Numbered from the stretch's first letter, positions 11,766 through 25,024 are shown. The stretch: 64,000 bases of DNA from Apostichopus japonicus (GCF_037975245.1 NC_092573.1:24891265-24955264), one strand, 5' to 3'. Notes: generated by a model from the letters alone, not told the origin. Made by a program: numbers and translations.

Positions 11766-12747
11766 ACTGATCACGAATGTTTTAAACGAACGTGTCATGT
11801 ACATACGCGTGGCTTGGCTAGACCTCACCTTACTTGATTCTTACACTCGTACTTTAGACGCATTTCTATTTCTCTCATCATAACTTTATTGACGACATTG
11901 ACGAGAAATTCTAGTCTTCATCATTAGAAAAGGTGAATTCACCATTAGGTTTGACGAGTTTGGCTTAAAGCTAAAGAACCTTAACTTTACCCTTCTTACT
12001 TTTACATTGGAATTTGAAATTTAACTAAGGCATAGGTTAGCTAACTTTGTTAGGCTTCAGTACTCTAGTAGCCTCAGTAAGTTCACAGTAGCAGGATAGG
12101 CTACGCCTAGCCTAAGTTAAAACAAGTTAGGCTAGCGATATTGTGACACGATTTTATTTAATTTCAGTGTTAATGTTACCAGACTCAAAAATTATAAGTA
12201 CCAGACTTACAAGTTGTAATTGTTACCAAACTAGGCCTAGGCTAGTGGAACTGAATATTTTTACCTCAAATTTGTGGCAATAAAGCCTCAGTTGTCAGAC
12301 TCGGAGTGGGTTCTGTATCCAGCCCCTTGGGAAATATCATTACTATTATATTTTACTATTTTCTAGTTACTGTTAAACGTAGGATTAAGCAAGGCTAGTT
12401 AGTGACATTGAGCAAGCCCTGACATGCTAAATTTGGATGATTTAATGTAGATCTTACCTTTCTGCATTAAGCCTAGATCACAAATTTGAAACTGCCACTC
12501 ATGCCATGATAATATGATGAAGGCCTACGCCCTATTCCATCAATTGAATGTTAAATGTTGAGCTAATGATTAATGAGTTGAATATGATTCTCAATCTCAG
12601 TGATTCTAATGCCCAGAATCTTTTAATATCAGTGATAATAACATGCACATGATGCAGAAGGCAATTTTAGTGCAACTTTTATATCTAATATATTTGTCCA
12701 TGAACTGTTGTTTTTCACTTTTTGTTTTCTTTTCTATTAAATTTCAG
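11766..12747. other. Probable 5' non-coding exon/intron of the mucin-like gene
   Basis: No coding potential recognised. The stretch ends in a polypyrimidine tract and the AG at 12746-12747 (TTAAATTTCAG), which suggests a 5' UTR intron ending there. Confidence 0.4.
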
Positions 12748-12789
12748 CCTTTCTGTTTTTACCACAAGAAGCAGAGAATATTTTACATC

Positions 12790-15700
12790 ATGGGCAACAT
12801 TTGGAAGACATGTTTGATCATGATTTGTGTGTTGAGTTCATTATGCCATCAACTCTGCTTTGCTCAGTCAACCGTGACAGACATTGTGTCTACACAAGGC
12901 ACCTCTGGTAAGTTATAACTTAGAATTGTGATATTTGTGATAAATTATTCATCAAAAGTTTATTTGTGACCCCACTCTAAACTGTTATATGTAAACAAAT
13001 AAACTATTCCATGTGTCCTTTTCCATACACAAAATAAGCTATGAGTATATGAAAATGAAATATCGGCTAAAATGTGCTAGAACTGAATATTTGCTTCAGA
13101 AGAAAAACAGTAGACAATTTTGTTATATTATTACATGGGGCATCCATGTCAAATCACCAGATTTTGGAGTATGTTGCAGTTAGTCCTATTTTAAAAATTT
13201 CCAAATTTATTGTATGCTTGGAACACTATGCATGGAGCATATTCAGAAAATTTCAGTTGCATTGCTTCAAAATTGGCCATTTCTCAGCAATTAAACATCC
13301 TCTACCTCTTTATTACAGAAGCCTATAGACTCTATCCCATAAAATGGAAAATAAAAGCCTTTATAAAGTCCTTAATTAAGTGAATTAAACCTGAAGCAGA
13401 CAGTACATTGAAAATGTTATTTGTTTATATGACATTGACAACTGCACAGTATTAATTGAATGACCTTGAAGTACAATACCCAGGGCTCAAAAACATGTGG
13501 AACAGCAAGCAGGCAAAACGTTTTTTTTATAAAAAAATCCCAAACTTTGAGAAGTTTACATTTACAAATAAGTCAAAATACCCTCCTGAAAGTGTTTGTA
13601 CAAACATGGTGGTACTATATCCCTTCTACAAAAAATAACCAGATTTTTTTCAACATGATGCAATTTGAGTTACTGGCTGTCAAAGACATCAGAGCAACTT
13701 TACAACCTCATAAATTAATATTGAGGAAAAATTGGAACCTTGAAATTTGGTCGATTGTAACATTTTTATAGTTATATTTAAAGTAAAAACCCTCACAGCT
13801 TTCACATGGTTATGTTGGTAAAATTTTAACATCAAAACATCTTCTTCATGCTGAATTGCAGAATGAAATAGCAACTTTAGAGCTGCACAACTTGCAAATA
13901 TATGACAGGAAAGCATTGTAATAATTATTTTGTGTTGTTTGGACTAGACATAATTATCCCTGAAAGATTCAAGTACCCTGAAGCAATAGTGTAGGAGCAA
14001 TTTATCACTAAAAACAGCACATTTTTTAGCAAAAAATACCAAAATTGAACATTTTGACTCTTTTAAGTTGACCTAACTCCACAAGAGAATGCTTTTATAG
14101 CCTAATTATTTTAATTTTCTCTTCTATGGGATAGAGTCTATAGGTGTATATAATAGAAAGGTAGGAGGATTTTTTAATTGCTGAGAAATGAGGCCTTGAA
14201 AAATCAAGAAAATGCCACGGTGGCGACAAATTGCAGAATTTCAAAGTGTGATAAATCGGCCAATTTTGAAGAAATGCAACTGAAATTGTCAGAATATGCT
14301 TATTTCATGGTGCACTAAGCATGCAATGAGGGTGGTAAGTTTTGGAGAGGGTCCAGCAATAGCCATCCCTGATGTGACACTGAATGACCAATCTTTATAC
14401 CTGAGTCTATTTGCCAACAAAGATATGGATACATAAATTCAGACTTATGCACTTCAATATACTGTAGTGCAGTTGATCAGAGATGTTTTAGTCAAAGAGA
14501 TTTTGTAAATCAGATCATTTAAACCTGGTAAGCATGGTCAGATATGATTGGCAGCATGCATATGATAATTCACAGATCAAAATTGACAGACAACTCTTCA
14601 TTAAACACTCACCCAGTGGGAAATAGTCAGGTAAAAAGAAACAAATTAGATATGAATATTAATGAACATCGCCACAGCTGTTTAAGTATTAAAATATTTT
14701 ATTAAATTTGTAAAAACAGAATATACTTGATGTCATTGGTGCAAAATAAGCCTCCTAGCATAAAAGTGAATTTACATGACCATTCAGTTGGGTTTTTAAT
14801 TTGGGCCCTAATTCTATTTCTGCTATGTAATTTACAGTAATATGCAGCTCAAGTTAATAACATAAATGATAATTTAGTAAGCATGAAATGTGGCGTCAGA
14901 ATTTCACAGCAAAGGTTCTCATGGGCAGTGCTGGATCTTGGATCTAATGCAGTGAATATGTTAGTTTATAATCTATATCATAAATATTTAAATAAGAAAT
15001 GCCCTTGTAGTGATACTATAGTTCTTCAGCAGTATGATTGTGCATTGTAACTTTCTTGAGGCGATGTTCTATGAGTTTATTTCTGGTTTAAGTGTAAAAA
15101 TGCCAGAGTGATCACTCTTTGAATCGATTCACAAACAAGTTGGTGTTTGATTAAGCTGTGCAATTGTGACAAAGTGGAAAAGAGTTTCTCTATACTTAAT
15201 GCACACACAGACTTTATGAACATGGAAGCAGCATTAAAAATGTATTAATCCAACCAACATCATTTAAGGGGCTATAGGTGCTTATAAGCAATGTTCAGCT
15301 CCCCAAGATTAATGTTTTCCCAATTGAAGGATACCTCGCTTTTGGTGTTCCTTTAAATGTATCTAAGACAGAGCAACTGTAAACGTGACATAACATATTC
15401 TTTTCCTTTTTGTTTTTGCTAAAGTGTCAATGGTCTCCACATTACACTTACTAAGTGTGGTATGTTGTCAGTGATAGTAACATAAATTATGTTTGTGCCA
15501 TAAGCTCAAGCAAATGGAAATATATTCCATGTAGATCTTTTGGTTGCTTGTTTACATCTATAGTTAACATTCCTGTATTATGTGCATTATGATTGTTTTA
15601 TGTCTTCTTCAATGTTCACACAACATAGGTATTTCAGAAAATAACATAAAAGGAAGAAATCAGTATACAAAGAAATTAATCATTCGCGTTTGCTTAATCC

Positions 15701-16136
15701 TTCTTTTCTTTTTTGTATCATTGTAGAGTCAGGTGTTTCAGTGGGAGCCACAACCTCGAATGATGCAAGTACAGATGCAGCAGTCACTGATGCAAGTAAC
15801 ACAGTATCTTTGGGGGTGACATCTCATGTTCCAACAGAAGAAGATGACACACAAACAGATAACACACAAGCAGATAACACACAAGCAGATAACACACAAG
15901 CAGATAACACAGGAACACAAGCAGAGGGAGGTTCCACTGAAACAATGACAGATGGGGGAGGACAAGATCCTGTCTCAACAGAAGCTGCTGAAGCTCACTC
16001 GACTGCTGCTGCTGGAGGTGATCCAAAACACAATACAACAAAGCCTACAAGTGGTGTTACTGTCAGTATTGTAACATTTTATGGGCATTGGCTAGGCTTA
16101 GTCATTTTTACCATTCTTATGGGAAGGTATATTTAG
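12790..16136 (+). CDS. Small secreted mucin-like, membrane- or GPI-anchored protein
   Basis: Two coding exons, 12790-12907 and 15727-16136, joined across a 2.8-kb intron (donor TCTG|GTAAGT, acceptor TTGTAG|AG), giving 175 aa. The chosen start, MGNIWKT, begins a typical signal peptide (hydrophobic core LIMICVLSSL, likely cleavage near CFAQ|STV); an in-frame ATG at 12643 lies before an AG acceptor at 12746-12747 and is less likely. The mature chain is rich in Thr, Ser, Asp, Gln and Ala, with four tandem five-residue units of the TQADN type (15-bp DNA repeats, about 15846-15912). One N-glycosylation sequon (NTT) lies near the C terminus. The chain ends in a hydrophobic segment (VSIVTF...GLVIFTILMG) with only a few residues after it, as in GPI signals or short single-pass proteins. 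No cysteine remains after the signal peptide. I do not recognise an orthologue; a role in cell-surface or mucus coating is only a guess. Confidence 0.72.
13208..14323. repeat. Long imperfect inverted repeat inside the mucin-like gene intron
   Basis: The stretch 13208-13340 is reverse-complementary, with mismatches, to 14126-14323. Shared words include CTATAGACTCTATCCCAT with its reverse complement, and ATTTCTCAGCAATTAAA with TTTAATTGCTGAGAAAT. The right arm carries an extra insertion of about 55 nt. The arms are separated by about 785 bp. It may be a non-autonomous foldback element; no target duplication was identified. The open frames within it (13460-13771) look accidental. Confidence 0.75.
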
Positions 16137-17930
16137 TATTGACATGCATCATTAAAAAATTAACAAGAACTTGAAAGCAAGCCATCATCAGGTTATCTGG
16201 CAATACTGAAATAAATGGTCATGTATGGTGTATCAATTCAATGTCAGTCACATATCAAATAACATGATATCCTCCTGCACATACTTTCCAGTCCACACTG
16301 TTTGGGTAGGGCATTAAATGAAATCAGTGTAATTGGCAAATACCATGACATATGCCTGCAAATAGTGTTTCTAACCTTTGTTTTCTTCTCCAAACTTTGT
16401 ATAATGGGAATTCAAACTCTTTTGCATGGCTTACTAGAAGGATTTTATGTGTGCCAACTGTCTCCTTCTGAGCAAGAGGCATTTTGCAAAAACCAACAAA
16501 TGATAAGGCAGTGCTAAATACATGTGAGAAAAACTCTGTAAAGATTAGCAGTATGATAGAAGCACATTCTGTAGACAAAAGTTTCTAATCTAGATTTTAT
16601 CTACTTAATAGTGATCTTATCCATTTTCTATGTAAACATTAACCTTTTTTTTAAAGATGCAAATGTCTAACTCTGGACACTCTGCTGGAAACAGATGTAA
16701 AATACACACTATGCTTACTTCCCAGTAAAGGTGATGCCAGATGTGATTTCACAATAGAAGTGTAGCAATGGCTTTCTTCTGAGATGTTGTCTTGATCTAG
16801 ATGTGGTATCTACAAGCATTATTGTTGTATAAATATCTTTCAAGCTGCCATCATGGGTCTTACATCCTCATGACACCTTCAACACAATAATACAGCAGAT
16901 TTTGCCATGGAGCTATCACAATTTCCCTGTCTCCTTTTAAATCCTGCCTAAGTTATACTGTCTTTTTCAACAGCTGAATTTCTCAAATATGTTGTTTTCA
17001 AGCTCTGCACTAAGAAGCAGGTGAAGATGGTTCTGATATAAAGGACAAGTGTAGCTTTACTGGTGCCTAGTTATAGTTTGTGCATATCAAGATTTGCCTT
17101 TTTGTGCTTGTAAAGCAGTATTAGCTAAGCATGCTTATATATAATAAGATGGTGTAGATGAAAACCTATAGCAATTTTACAGTGTCCCAATAACTTTCCA
17201 GGATTTATAGGTGCAAGAATAGGTTCTAAATATTTGTGTACAGTGCAATCAACAACAATTGCTATTTTTTGTGCTTTGTTTGCAAATTAAGCTTATACAT
17301 ATGTTGTGCTTGTTCTGCTTATAGGTGTTTTGGGGGCTGCTAGCTTATTTATATATTTGTGTGTAATAAGGATGTCATCATGATACAAAGCAGTGCTATC
17401 TCATTATAATCCGAAGAAAAAGGCACTCCTGCTAACTTTAACATATCAATGTTATAGCAAAGTGTTAATAGCTTACACACAACTATTGTATTATATCCCT
17501 CTTGACAATGGCAAATAGAACCTCGCTGTATTTCTACACCATGTGAAGTGTCTCTATGCTGCAATTTAACAGAGAGGTTGAGGCATTTATGAAAAAATCT
17601 CTTATATATATGAGATTTTGGAATGGGATGTATCTTAGAATCATCAGCTTTGTATTTTCTACTCTCTTGACTTCACATATTCCTATGACACAATTGTACC
17701 AAATATGGTCTTTGTTCAATAGGAGATCAACAGTTGCAATGCCAGAGAGGTTCCTTACTGCACTGCCAAAATTGTAGCAACTTGTAAAATATCATCCTCA
17801 GCCTTCCATTTTATAGGAGAAATTTAGCAGTAGTGAACAACACTGAAATTGTATCTTTTTACCCTCCCTGCCCCCCCCCCCCACCTTTGATGTATGAGCA
17901 CCAATGTTGAACAATAAACTTCATTTCTGT
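16137..17930 (+). other. Probable 3' UTR of the mucin-like gene
   Basis: No further coding exon is seen after the stop at 16134-16136. A plus-strand AATAAA occurs at 17913-17918 after a C-rich tract. If used, the 3' UTR would be about 1.8 kb. Small open frames in both strands have no recognisable similarity. Confidence 0.45.
17913..17918 (+). terminator. Candidate polyadenylation signal AATAAA
   Basis: Canonical hexamer on the plus strand downstream of the mucin-like gene. It is the best-placed candidate I see, but usage cannot be shown from sequence. Confidence 0.35.
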
Positions 17931-18774
17931 AATGCTAAGCCTTGTTAATGATTAATATGTGGTTATTTGATTTGGTGTGGTTATTCAACTTGATGATTTT
18001 GTGTAAAATTTGCAGAGATTGCTTACCTTGTTTTAGTGTTGGGATTTTTTACCATATTATGTCTCTGTTCTCAGGAGATGCTTAACACATTTGATTGTCT
18101 CACAACACGAATGTGGTTTTCATGGGACTCAGAGCTTTAGTACATTAATCATTTCATTTGGCAGTAGTTCTTGTGATTTCAGACCTAATTAAACCACATA
18201 ATGGAACAAGAAATTTTACACCGTGTTACATAGTACTTTGATATAGACTTTGCAAAGGACTGTTTCTTCATATATTCTTTCTTAACATGTTTAGAGTTGC
18301 TGTTAACATACTTTTGACTTTTTGTAATTGTTTCCAATGTGGGAAATGGCTTTGGAAGTTACTAATACTATGCAATTTCAGCAACTTAGTTCTTTCAGCC
18401 TTTTTCAGCACCAAGTTTAACCTCTTGTTCATCTTTCAGCCATGCCCAGTTCTGTTTGACTTGAATATTTCATTATATAAAAATATATGTAAAAATAAAA
18501 AAACTGCAAAAACAAAGTTTCTTTTTGTAGTGGTATATTAGAGTGTCATGCATATATACACAACTATAACCAACATTCATAATGTACGAGGTACGGTTTT
18601 TGTTTCTCTTTATAGCATAGTGTTTCAGTTTCATCCATAGCTCATCAGAGGAAATACCTGAATCACTGTCGATATTTATCACATCGGCTTTCTTGAAATT
18701 TGTCCCATGTTATGCTAACAACTTCCATCTTGTAGTTGATCCATGTAGGGAGGCTTTAATTGTATATATGTATA

Positions 18775-21700
18775 TCAAGGGAGCTTGTGGAGAGTTAATG
18801 TACAACATGCCATACCAGTGAAGGCCTTAGGGAAATTCCCTAACTCCTCCCATGAATCAGTTGTGGTGTCATATGCTTCAACTGTTTGCACCCATGACTT
18901 GGTATCCCAATTGTATCCTCCCAGGTAGTAGATTTGTTTCTCGAGGACAGTGCAACCTGCCTCTGCCCGTGGTGTAACCATTTTTGATAAAGTAATCCAT
19001 GTGTCAGACTTGGGGTGGTATTTCTCAATGTGAGGTGCACAACACAAAGCACCATTGTTACCAACTGTTGCACCACCAGCCAGATACATATGATCACCAA
19101 TAGGAGACAGAAGTCCAAATATCCGGGGAACCTGAAGAGGTCTTCGTGTTTTCCATGTGTTGACATCTGCAGCAAAACATTCAACTCGACTAGAAATTTT
19201 TCCCTGGCCTGTCAAAGAGAACGAATATTTTATTTGCAACAGTCTGACAAATATTTGACGGAGGCTCTCAGCTGTCTGCATAATTACTCCTGCAATATTA
19301 TAGCTACAGACAACACTCGATACAAGCAGAATTTATAAAGTTATGTAGCGTACTGAGAGTCTATATGTTTGTATACTATGCAACACTGCGATCAAAAACA
19401 CTTTTGCATATTAATTGACTCTGGTTATCAAACTGAAAACAGATACTTAATTTGTGGTATTTTCAGTTAAAGCCCACAATCAACTGAATTGAGACAACAT
19501 AAAAACAATTACAATGACCTCGTTGATGTAATTATAACACTATGTATGGTGTAGGTTACTAGTGTATATTAAAGGGGAAAACATGCTCTTACCAGAACCA
19601 CCCATTGCATAGAGGAGTTCGTTGTGCGTAGTTACTGCAACACACCGACGTGGATCGGTTAAGGGTGCAACCTCTTCCCATTCATCTTTGAATGGATCAT
19701 ACCGCTCTACATCGGCTAAAGAAGTCTTGTCATCAACACGTCCTCCTGTAGAAGACACCAATGTTATTCAATGCGATGTTACTAAACTGCTGATTGGTTC
19801 ATACGTGCGCTTGTTATTGTAAACGTGGGCTACATTAAGTAAAGTAAGTCTCATTTTCCCCGATACGACGGGCGGCGAGTTTTTTTTTATGCAGGTAGGT
19901 TCGTACTATTGTGTATATTGAATAGCCAATCACAGCCAAGTTTATTTTGACGTCATCAAATATGACAAGGAAAGCATGAAAAACTTAATATTTAAAGTCG
20001 ATAAGTTCAACCTGACGTGCTAGCCTGAGCATGAAACACTTAATATTTAAAGTCGATAAGTTCAACCTGACGTGCTAGCCTGATGCAACAACAATGCTGC
20101 AGTAATCTCTAGCGAAGCTATTCCATTAGCTTTAGCCATACACCGACTAAATTTTTAGTTTTTTAATATGAAATCTGTGTTCGTTCCAAAATTTTGGAAA
20201 CCTGGTAAGAATTCTTTGCCACAAATTTCCTATCTTAGTGATCTTCTTAACGTATCTTTGTGCATACGAATTGTTCAGGGAGTAGTTTTGCGAAATTTGC
20301 AGTTGACACAAAGTCACGATTCGATTGGGATGAATGATAAAACATGGCGGAAAATGCGTTTACCAGTGTACTGTACCAGTGTTTCTGCGATAATAATTCC
20401 ATAAAAGACCCCCGATTTAGTCGTGTTAAGGTTAGTTATCTGCATTCCTTTTGTGACAACTTTACTGGCGATGAGACAGGTGAACTTTATTGCTGTGTGA
20501 AATGTATTTTAAGTCACATTTGAGTGGGTTTATATAGCCTATATGGTAGGCCCATGTACATACCATACATTACATTGTATGTATACCATACATTACATTA
20601 CATTGTATGTATGTATGTTGAGTTCACAGTAAAGGTTGCACTTGGGAAGTAATAAAAATGAAATAGATTTCTGAACAAAAAAATGCTTGGTTTGGGAGAA
20701 AATAAAAGATAAAAACGAACTAATGACAACAACAACAACAATTTTCGGCAGATGTGGGATTCGAACTCACAATGCTCATACAGCATCAGATTGACATTGT
20801 TTACAAATCTTACTGCTTTAGAGCGAGTGACACGTGCATATTTGATGACGTCAAAATGAAATTGGCTGTCATTGGCTATTCAATATACACAATGGTACGA
20901 ACCTACCTGCATTAAAAAAACTCGCCGACGGGCGGTTAGCGATCCACCCCTAAACTTTCACTTTCGAGGGCGCTATCTTAGATTGTTTCTGTTTGCATCG
21001 TTATGTTGTAGCAATCATATCACTGCACATTTTATAATTAAATTATGACAGAGAGTAGGCTTGATAATACATTAAGCTTTTCTGGTGTCATTGAGCTATT
21101 GAGATATATATTATGACTACCGTGTGTCTTTGTAACTAGATATTGACATCGAAAGACTGAACTGAGTTTTAGCCGAATTGAGATATTCACATATATTCAG
21201 ATACATCTTAGTATCTGACGACATTAAAGATATTGAGCTTGACAATACACATCAATCTTAATATCCGAGTCTAAATGTGTCAATTTCTTAATAAGTTTTT
21301 ATTTTTTCTCCACTGATGCGACCTCTAAATCGTCGATAATTGAACAATTACCTATTGCGTAGATCATTTCTTTTAAAATTCCAAGCTGAAAACTCTCTCT
21401 TCCGTGTAACATATCAGCGATTTTGATCCAGGAGTCTGTTCTTGGGTCATATCGATAGGCAGTTTTCAAAGGGTGGTCGGTGGGGCTAGTTCGCTCACGT
21501 CCACCTGCAACGTACAGAAATCCCCCTAAAACCGCAACTGCGGAGCAAAAAATGGTAGAAAACAAGTAATATACTAGTGGATATAGCTATAGAAATATTT
21601 AGTATATAAAAAACGGAGTCTCATACAGATGCGTGTATAAATATTCCTCCATCACCAACCCTATCAAGACTATTACGAAGAATTTATCCGCCACTAGACG

Positions 21701-23216
21701 GTCCCTTTTAAACATTACCTCTGGAAATGCAGAATACAGAATTGTTATATTCGTAAATCATATTAACTTCATAATGAGAAGCACTTGTCACTCATTAGAC
21801 GTTCCAATCTCTAATTACCATCTGAACAATAAGAAATCACTTGTGAAATCACTGCATCCATGAGACATATATAAGCAATTTAAATGTCATGTGAAAACTA
21901 GTATTTCTTACTTTCTGTGATTAAAAATAAGACGTATTCGCTCAAATGTGGTGACGTCGTGACCACGTGAATAGCGTGACCACTTGGTACTTACCTGCGT
22001 GATGATGGCGCGGTTGAGGCATCTTCGTCAATGTATTCCAGATACGTGTTTGTGGATTAAAATACCTTACTTCCTTTGAAACACCGTCCTTAGCTTTTCG
22101 TGGTTGGCCTCCCAAAGAAACAATCGTTTTCAAGCTAACTACTGATCTTGGATTTGTTCTCGGTGATTGTAGAACGCTTTGCCTCAATGGTAAGCAGTAG
22201 TAGTGTAGTGCTTCTTTCACAAGGGTCTCGTACTCGGGTATTTGCATCAAGTAATCGACACTTTCAACATGATCCACTAAATCTGTCGGTTTAATCATAG
22301 GCAATCTTACTAAACTTAAAACGTTAGCAGATGATTTATTCAGACGATTATCCATATCGCTTTCTATCCACCTCTGTACTTTTCTGAATACCTTTAGTTC
22401 TGAATCGACCTTTAAATCATCCCTCTTTAAGAGATGTTTCAAAGGGTTTTCTTCCATCTCAAGAAATTCGTCGGTCTCAGCAACGTGAAGGAAGTTCATG
22501 GCTGCAATCTGCGCAGCTTGTTCAAGTATTTCAGAAAGTTCAAATGCATGCGAAACGGTCAATGTTCGAAGAGATGTATCAGCACATAGGTTCAGCAGTA
22601 GAAATTCTTTACATTTGTTTACAGCTACGGGTACCTTGAGATAGATAGCAGCATTAAGGAGTTCGTAAATGTTACTGTAAGTTACATTAAGATGTGATGT
22701 GTACATTGACTCCATTAGAATCTTCAACGCTTCGTAACTTAGTCCATGTAGTGTATATACTAAGTTAGACTCTTCGCAGTCGTCATTCTCTTCGTTGGTG
22801 AACAAATCCTTGAAATATCCGCTACATACAGCAAGGATTAGCCGATGAGCGCCTATGCGGTGATGCCCGACAGCCAATATGACGTCATGTAGTAGTTTCT
22901 TCCGCCAAAGTACTGCTGCCGCGCTAAGCACTCTCTCCGAATGAGGAGCTTCATCGTCTGATTCAAATTTCAAATTAGAATTAGAAGTTTCAACAACAGT
23001 ACTCATGCATGAATCTTTAGGAATCCGAGGTAAGGTGGTGTAAGGTCTGCCAACAGACGCCGATTGGACAGATGTTACGTCGACTAGGTGGGGCTTCCGC
23101 GAAGGGTTTGGGGTAGAACTTACAAAGCGACGCCTAGATGTCTTTTGATAGGACGATCCCTTGCGGGACTTCTCTTCGCTAGGTGACGGCAGGCTACGTG
23201 AACGGGATCGCCTCAT
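18775..23216 (-). CDS. BTB-BACK-Kelch (KLHL family) protein, 4 coding exons
   Basis: Predicted substrate adaptor of a Cullin-3 E3 ubiquitin ligase, 664 aa. Coding exons on the minus strand are 23216-21995, 21537-21352, 19745-19593 and 19208-18775; junctions are CGCAG|GTAAG, ATAG|GTAAT and TCTG|GTAAG with matching AG acceptors, and the lengths sum to 665 codons including stop. After a basic Arg/Ser-rich N-terminal tail of about 95 residues come a BTB domain (about 98-205; LLHDVILAVG...AHRLILAV.S.YF), a BACK domain (about 210-320) and six kelch repeats (about 350-660) with GG pairs and the Y/W signature residues (RYDPRTDSW, RYDPFKDEW, KYHPKSDTW, AYDTTTDSW). The conserved BACK-to-kelch linker QSPRT.PRS is present. 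The closest human relative cannot be named from sequence reading alone (KLHL26- or KLHL9/13-like are possibilities). The third and fourth kelch blades are separated by large introns containing mobile DNA. A MITE lies 165 bp upstream of the start codon. Confidence 0.92.
19874..20926. mobile_element. 1.05-kb foldback/MITE element in a kelch intron
   Basis: The left end (19874 to about 19965) is the reverse complement of the right end (about 20835-20926) with few mismatches: both begin GGCGAGTTTTTTT and include a GCAGGTAGGTTCGTAC block and a CAATATACACAAT block. A 7-bp direct repeat GACGGGC flanks it (19867-19873 and 20927-20933), consistent with a target-site duplication. Inside are a 55-bp tandem duplication (about 19975-20085), TACATTACATTG-type repeats (20560-20620) and a tRNA-like remnant. 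No transposase frame. It sits between coding exons 2 and 3 of the kelch gene. The superfamily is uncertain. Confidence 0.85.
20735..20835 (-). repeat. tRNA-like SINE remnant
   Basis: On the minus strand the word GAGTTCGAATCCCAC matches a tRNA B box and T-arm, and it is followed by a (GTT)n tail at 20720-20740. The A-box region is degenerate, so this is not a working tRNA gene. It lies inside the foldback element. Confidence 0.5.
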
Positions 23217-23380
23217 GATGTCATTAACGTAGTCTATACGATGCCGTTAAATGGAAGATACGTTGGACATAGTCAGAGATATGGCAATGTTGAGTTGCGC
23301 CGGAAAAGCTCACTGTGCGGAACAAAGATAAATAATCTTTATAAGTAACCGTGTTAGCCAGTTAGCTATGTAGAAACTAT

Positions 23381-23740
23381 GGTGGATTTGAAGGGACATG
23401 CTATAGACTTAGCGTGTTAGTATAACACGATAACACGACAAATGTATATACTTTTGTCCAGTTGACGAGTTACGCTAACGTTACATCTTGACGGAAATTA
23501 TCGCTTTGCCCAGTTGCTGCGTCGTTCATAACTTGACAACACGACAAAAATATGATTTTTGTCGAAATGAAAGTTACGCTAACGTTTCATGTTGATGAAA
23601 ACTTACGTTCATATATTTCGACTTGCTACGTTGTACGTAACTTGACAACACGTCAAAACATACGATATTTAACAAATTGAAAAGTTACGGTACTCCTTAC
23701 ACTAACACGTCTTCAACTCGCTCGTCCCTTCAGAACCACC
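23381..23740. mobile_element. 360-bp MITE with internal triplicate, upstream of the kelch gene
   Basis: The left end GGTGGATTTGAAGGGAC and the right end GTCCCTTCAGAACCACC form terminal inverted repeats, which extend inward through a GTGTTAGT-type word. The interior holds about three related units of roughly 115 bp carrying TTGACAACACGACAAA and AGTTACGCTAACGTT-type words. It lies about 165 bp upstream of the kelch start codon, so it may contribute promoter or 5' UTR sequence. No clear target duplication was seen. Confidence 0.7.
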
Positions 23741-25024
23741 GTAAGAAAACCTCTTAAGATAAACATGAACACATATTGTTCTAAACCACTTTTACAGCAT
23801 ATGGTTACGTAAATACGTCTTTCCTAAGTATGTATATTAATTCATGCATATGTATAAGAATCTAGAGGAAGATGATACGTGGGAGTTGCATTTTATATTA
23901 GATAAGGGAGGGGGAGGGGATGGGCACAAAAATCCCCCGCTAGTGTGTGAAAAGATATTGAACTAGCAATGGTAGATACTGATAGTTCATGTTATTAATG
24001 AAAGGAAAGCAGCTACTTGTATAAGAAAACTTGCGTCAACAGTTACAACACATTCTTATATGCACTATAAATATTATATAGTCTACGCGTGCCTCACAAG
24101 TAGATCAATTGCTGATTGTTGTTCCTCGTCTCTGCATGTCTGTGTCGTCATGTATATAAGTAAATGATATCAGACCATATCTTATCAAAACTGATCTATA
24201 GGCTACTATAGGCCGATGTATATGAAAAGAGATTCTTACGAGACATGGATACCCCCCCCCCCCACCCCATCACTCACCAGACGAAGGTCTACTAGTCTGG
24301 CTATATTTAAGATATTAATAAGACGTATATTTCCACTTGCAGAATGAAATATTTATGCGTAAAATTATCATCTCATTGGTGTTGTGGTTCTACTACGAAC
24401 ACCTATAGCTTCTCGCCGAATGACAGCATGACCTGTCAAGTCATGATTTTAAGGATGAAGCCACGTGCTTTGAAAAGCTAATAAAATAATTCTTTAGTAG
24501 CTAACATTGACCACCACACATATGTATCACTATCAAGGTAAACTTAAAAATGGTTTACACATGGTGGAAAAAAATACACACACAGAAGAAAATCAAAACC
24601 AAATGTAGTGCACTTACCTCACGGTGTTGGCCTCCATGATACACTGAGTAAGTGCTATAACGTACAGCTTTTACTCGTAAAAAACGTTACAATCACCAGA
24701 GTCCTTAAGTTGGTTTGATTTGATTACATCTGGAATTCAATTGGTAGGTCCTTCAAGACCCTATATAATAGATAACAACGAAGAAACGATACAGTGTCTT
24801 ATTATCAACACACACTCAACATGTACTCTGCATGTGTGTATAACAAACAGTACAAGATATTGAGCGTCTCACGCTTATTGCGTAATAACAAAAATGATAC
24901 CAGGGCAACTGGACGCGTGTATTGTTCGATTGGAGTATTGTTTGCCTGCGCGCCTCAATCGACTGTCACTCCGGTGGGACGGAAAAGGAAATAATAAACA
25001 GTCGTTCCAATTACTTGCATACTA

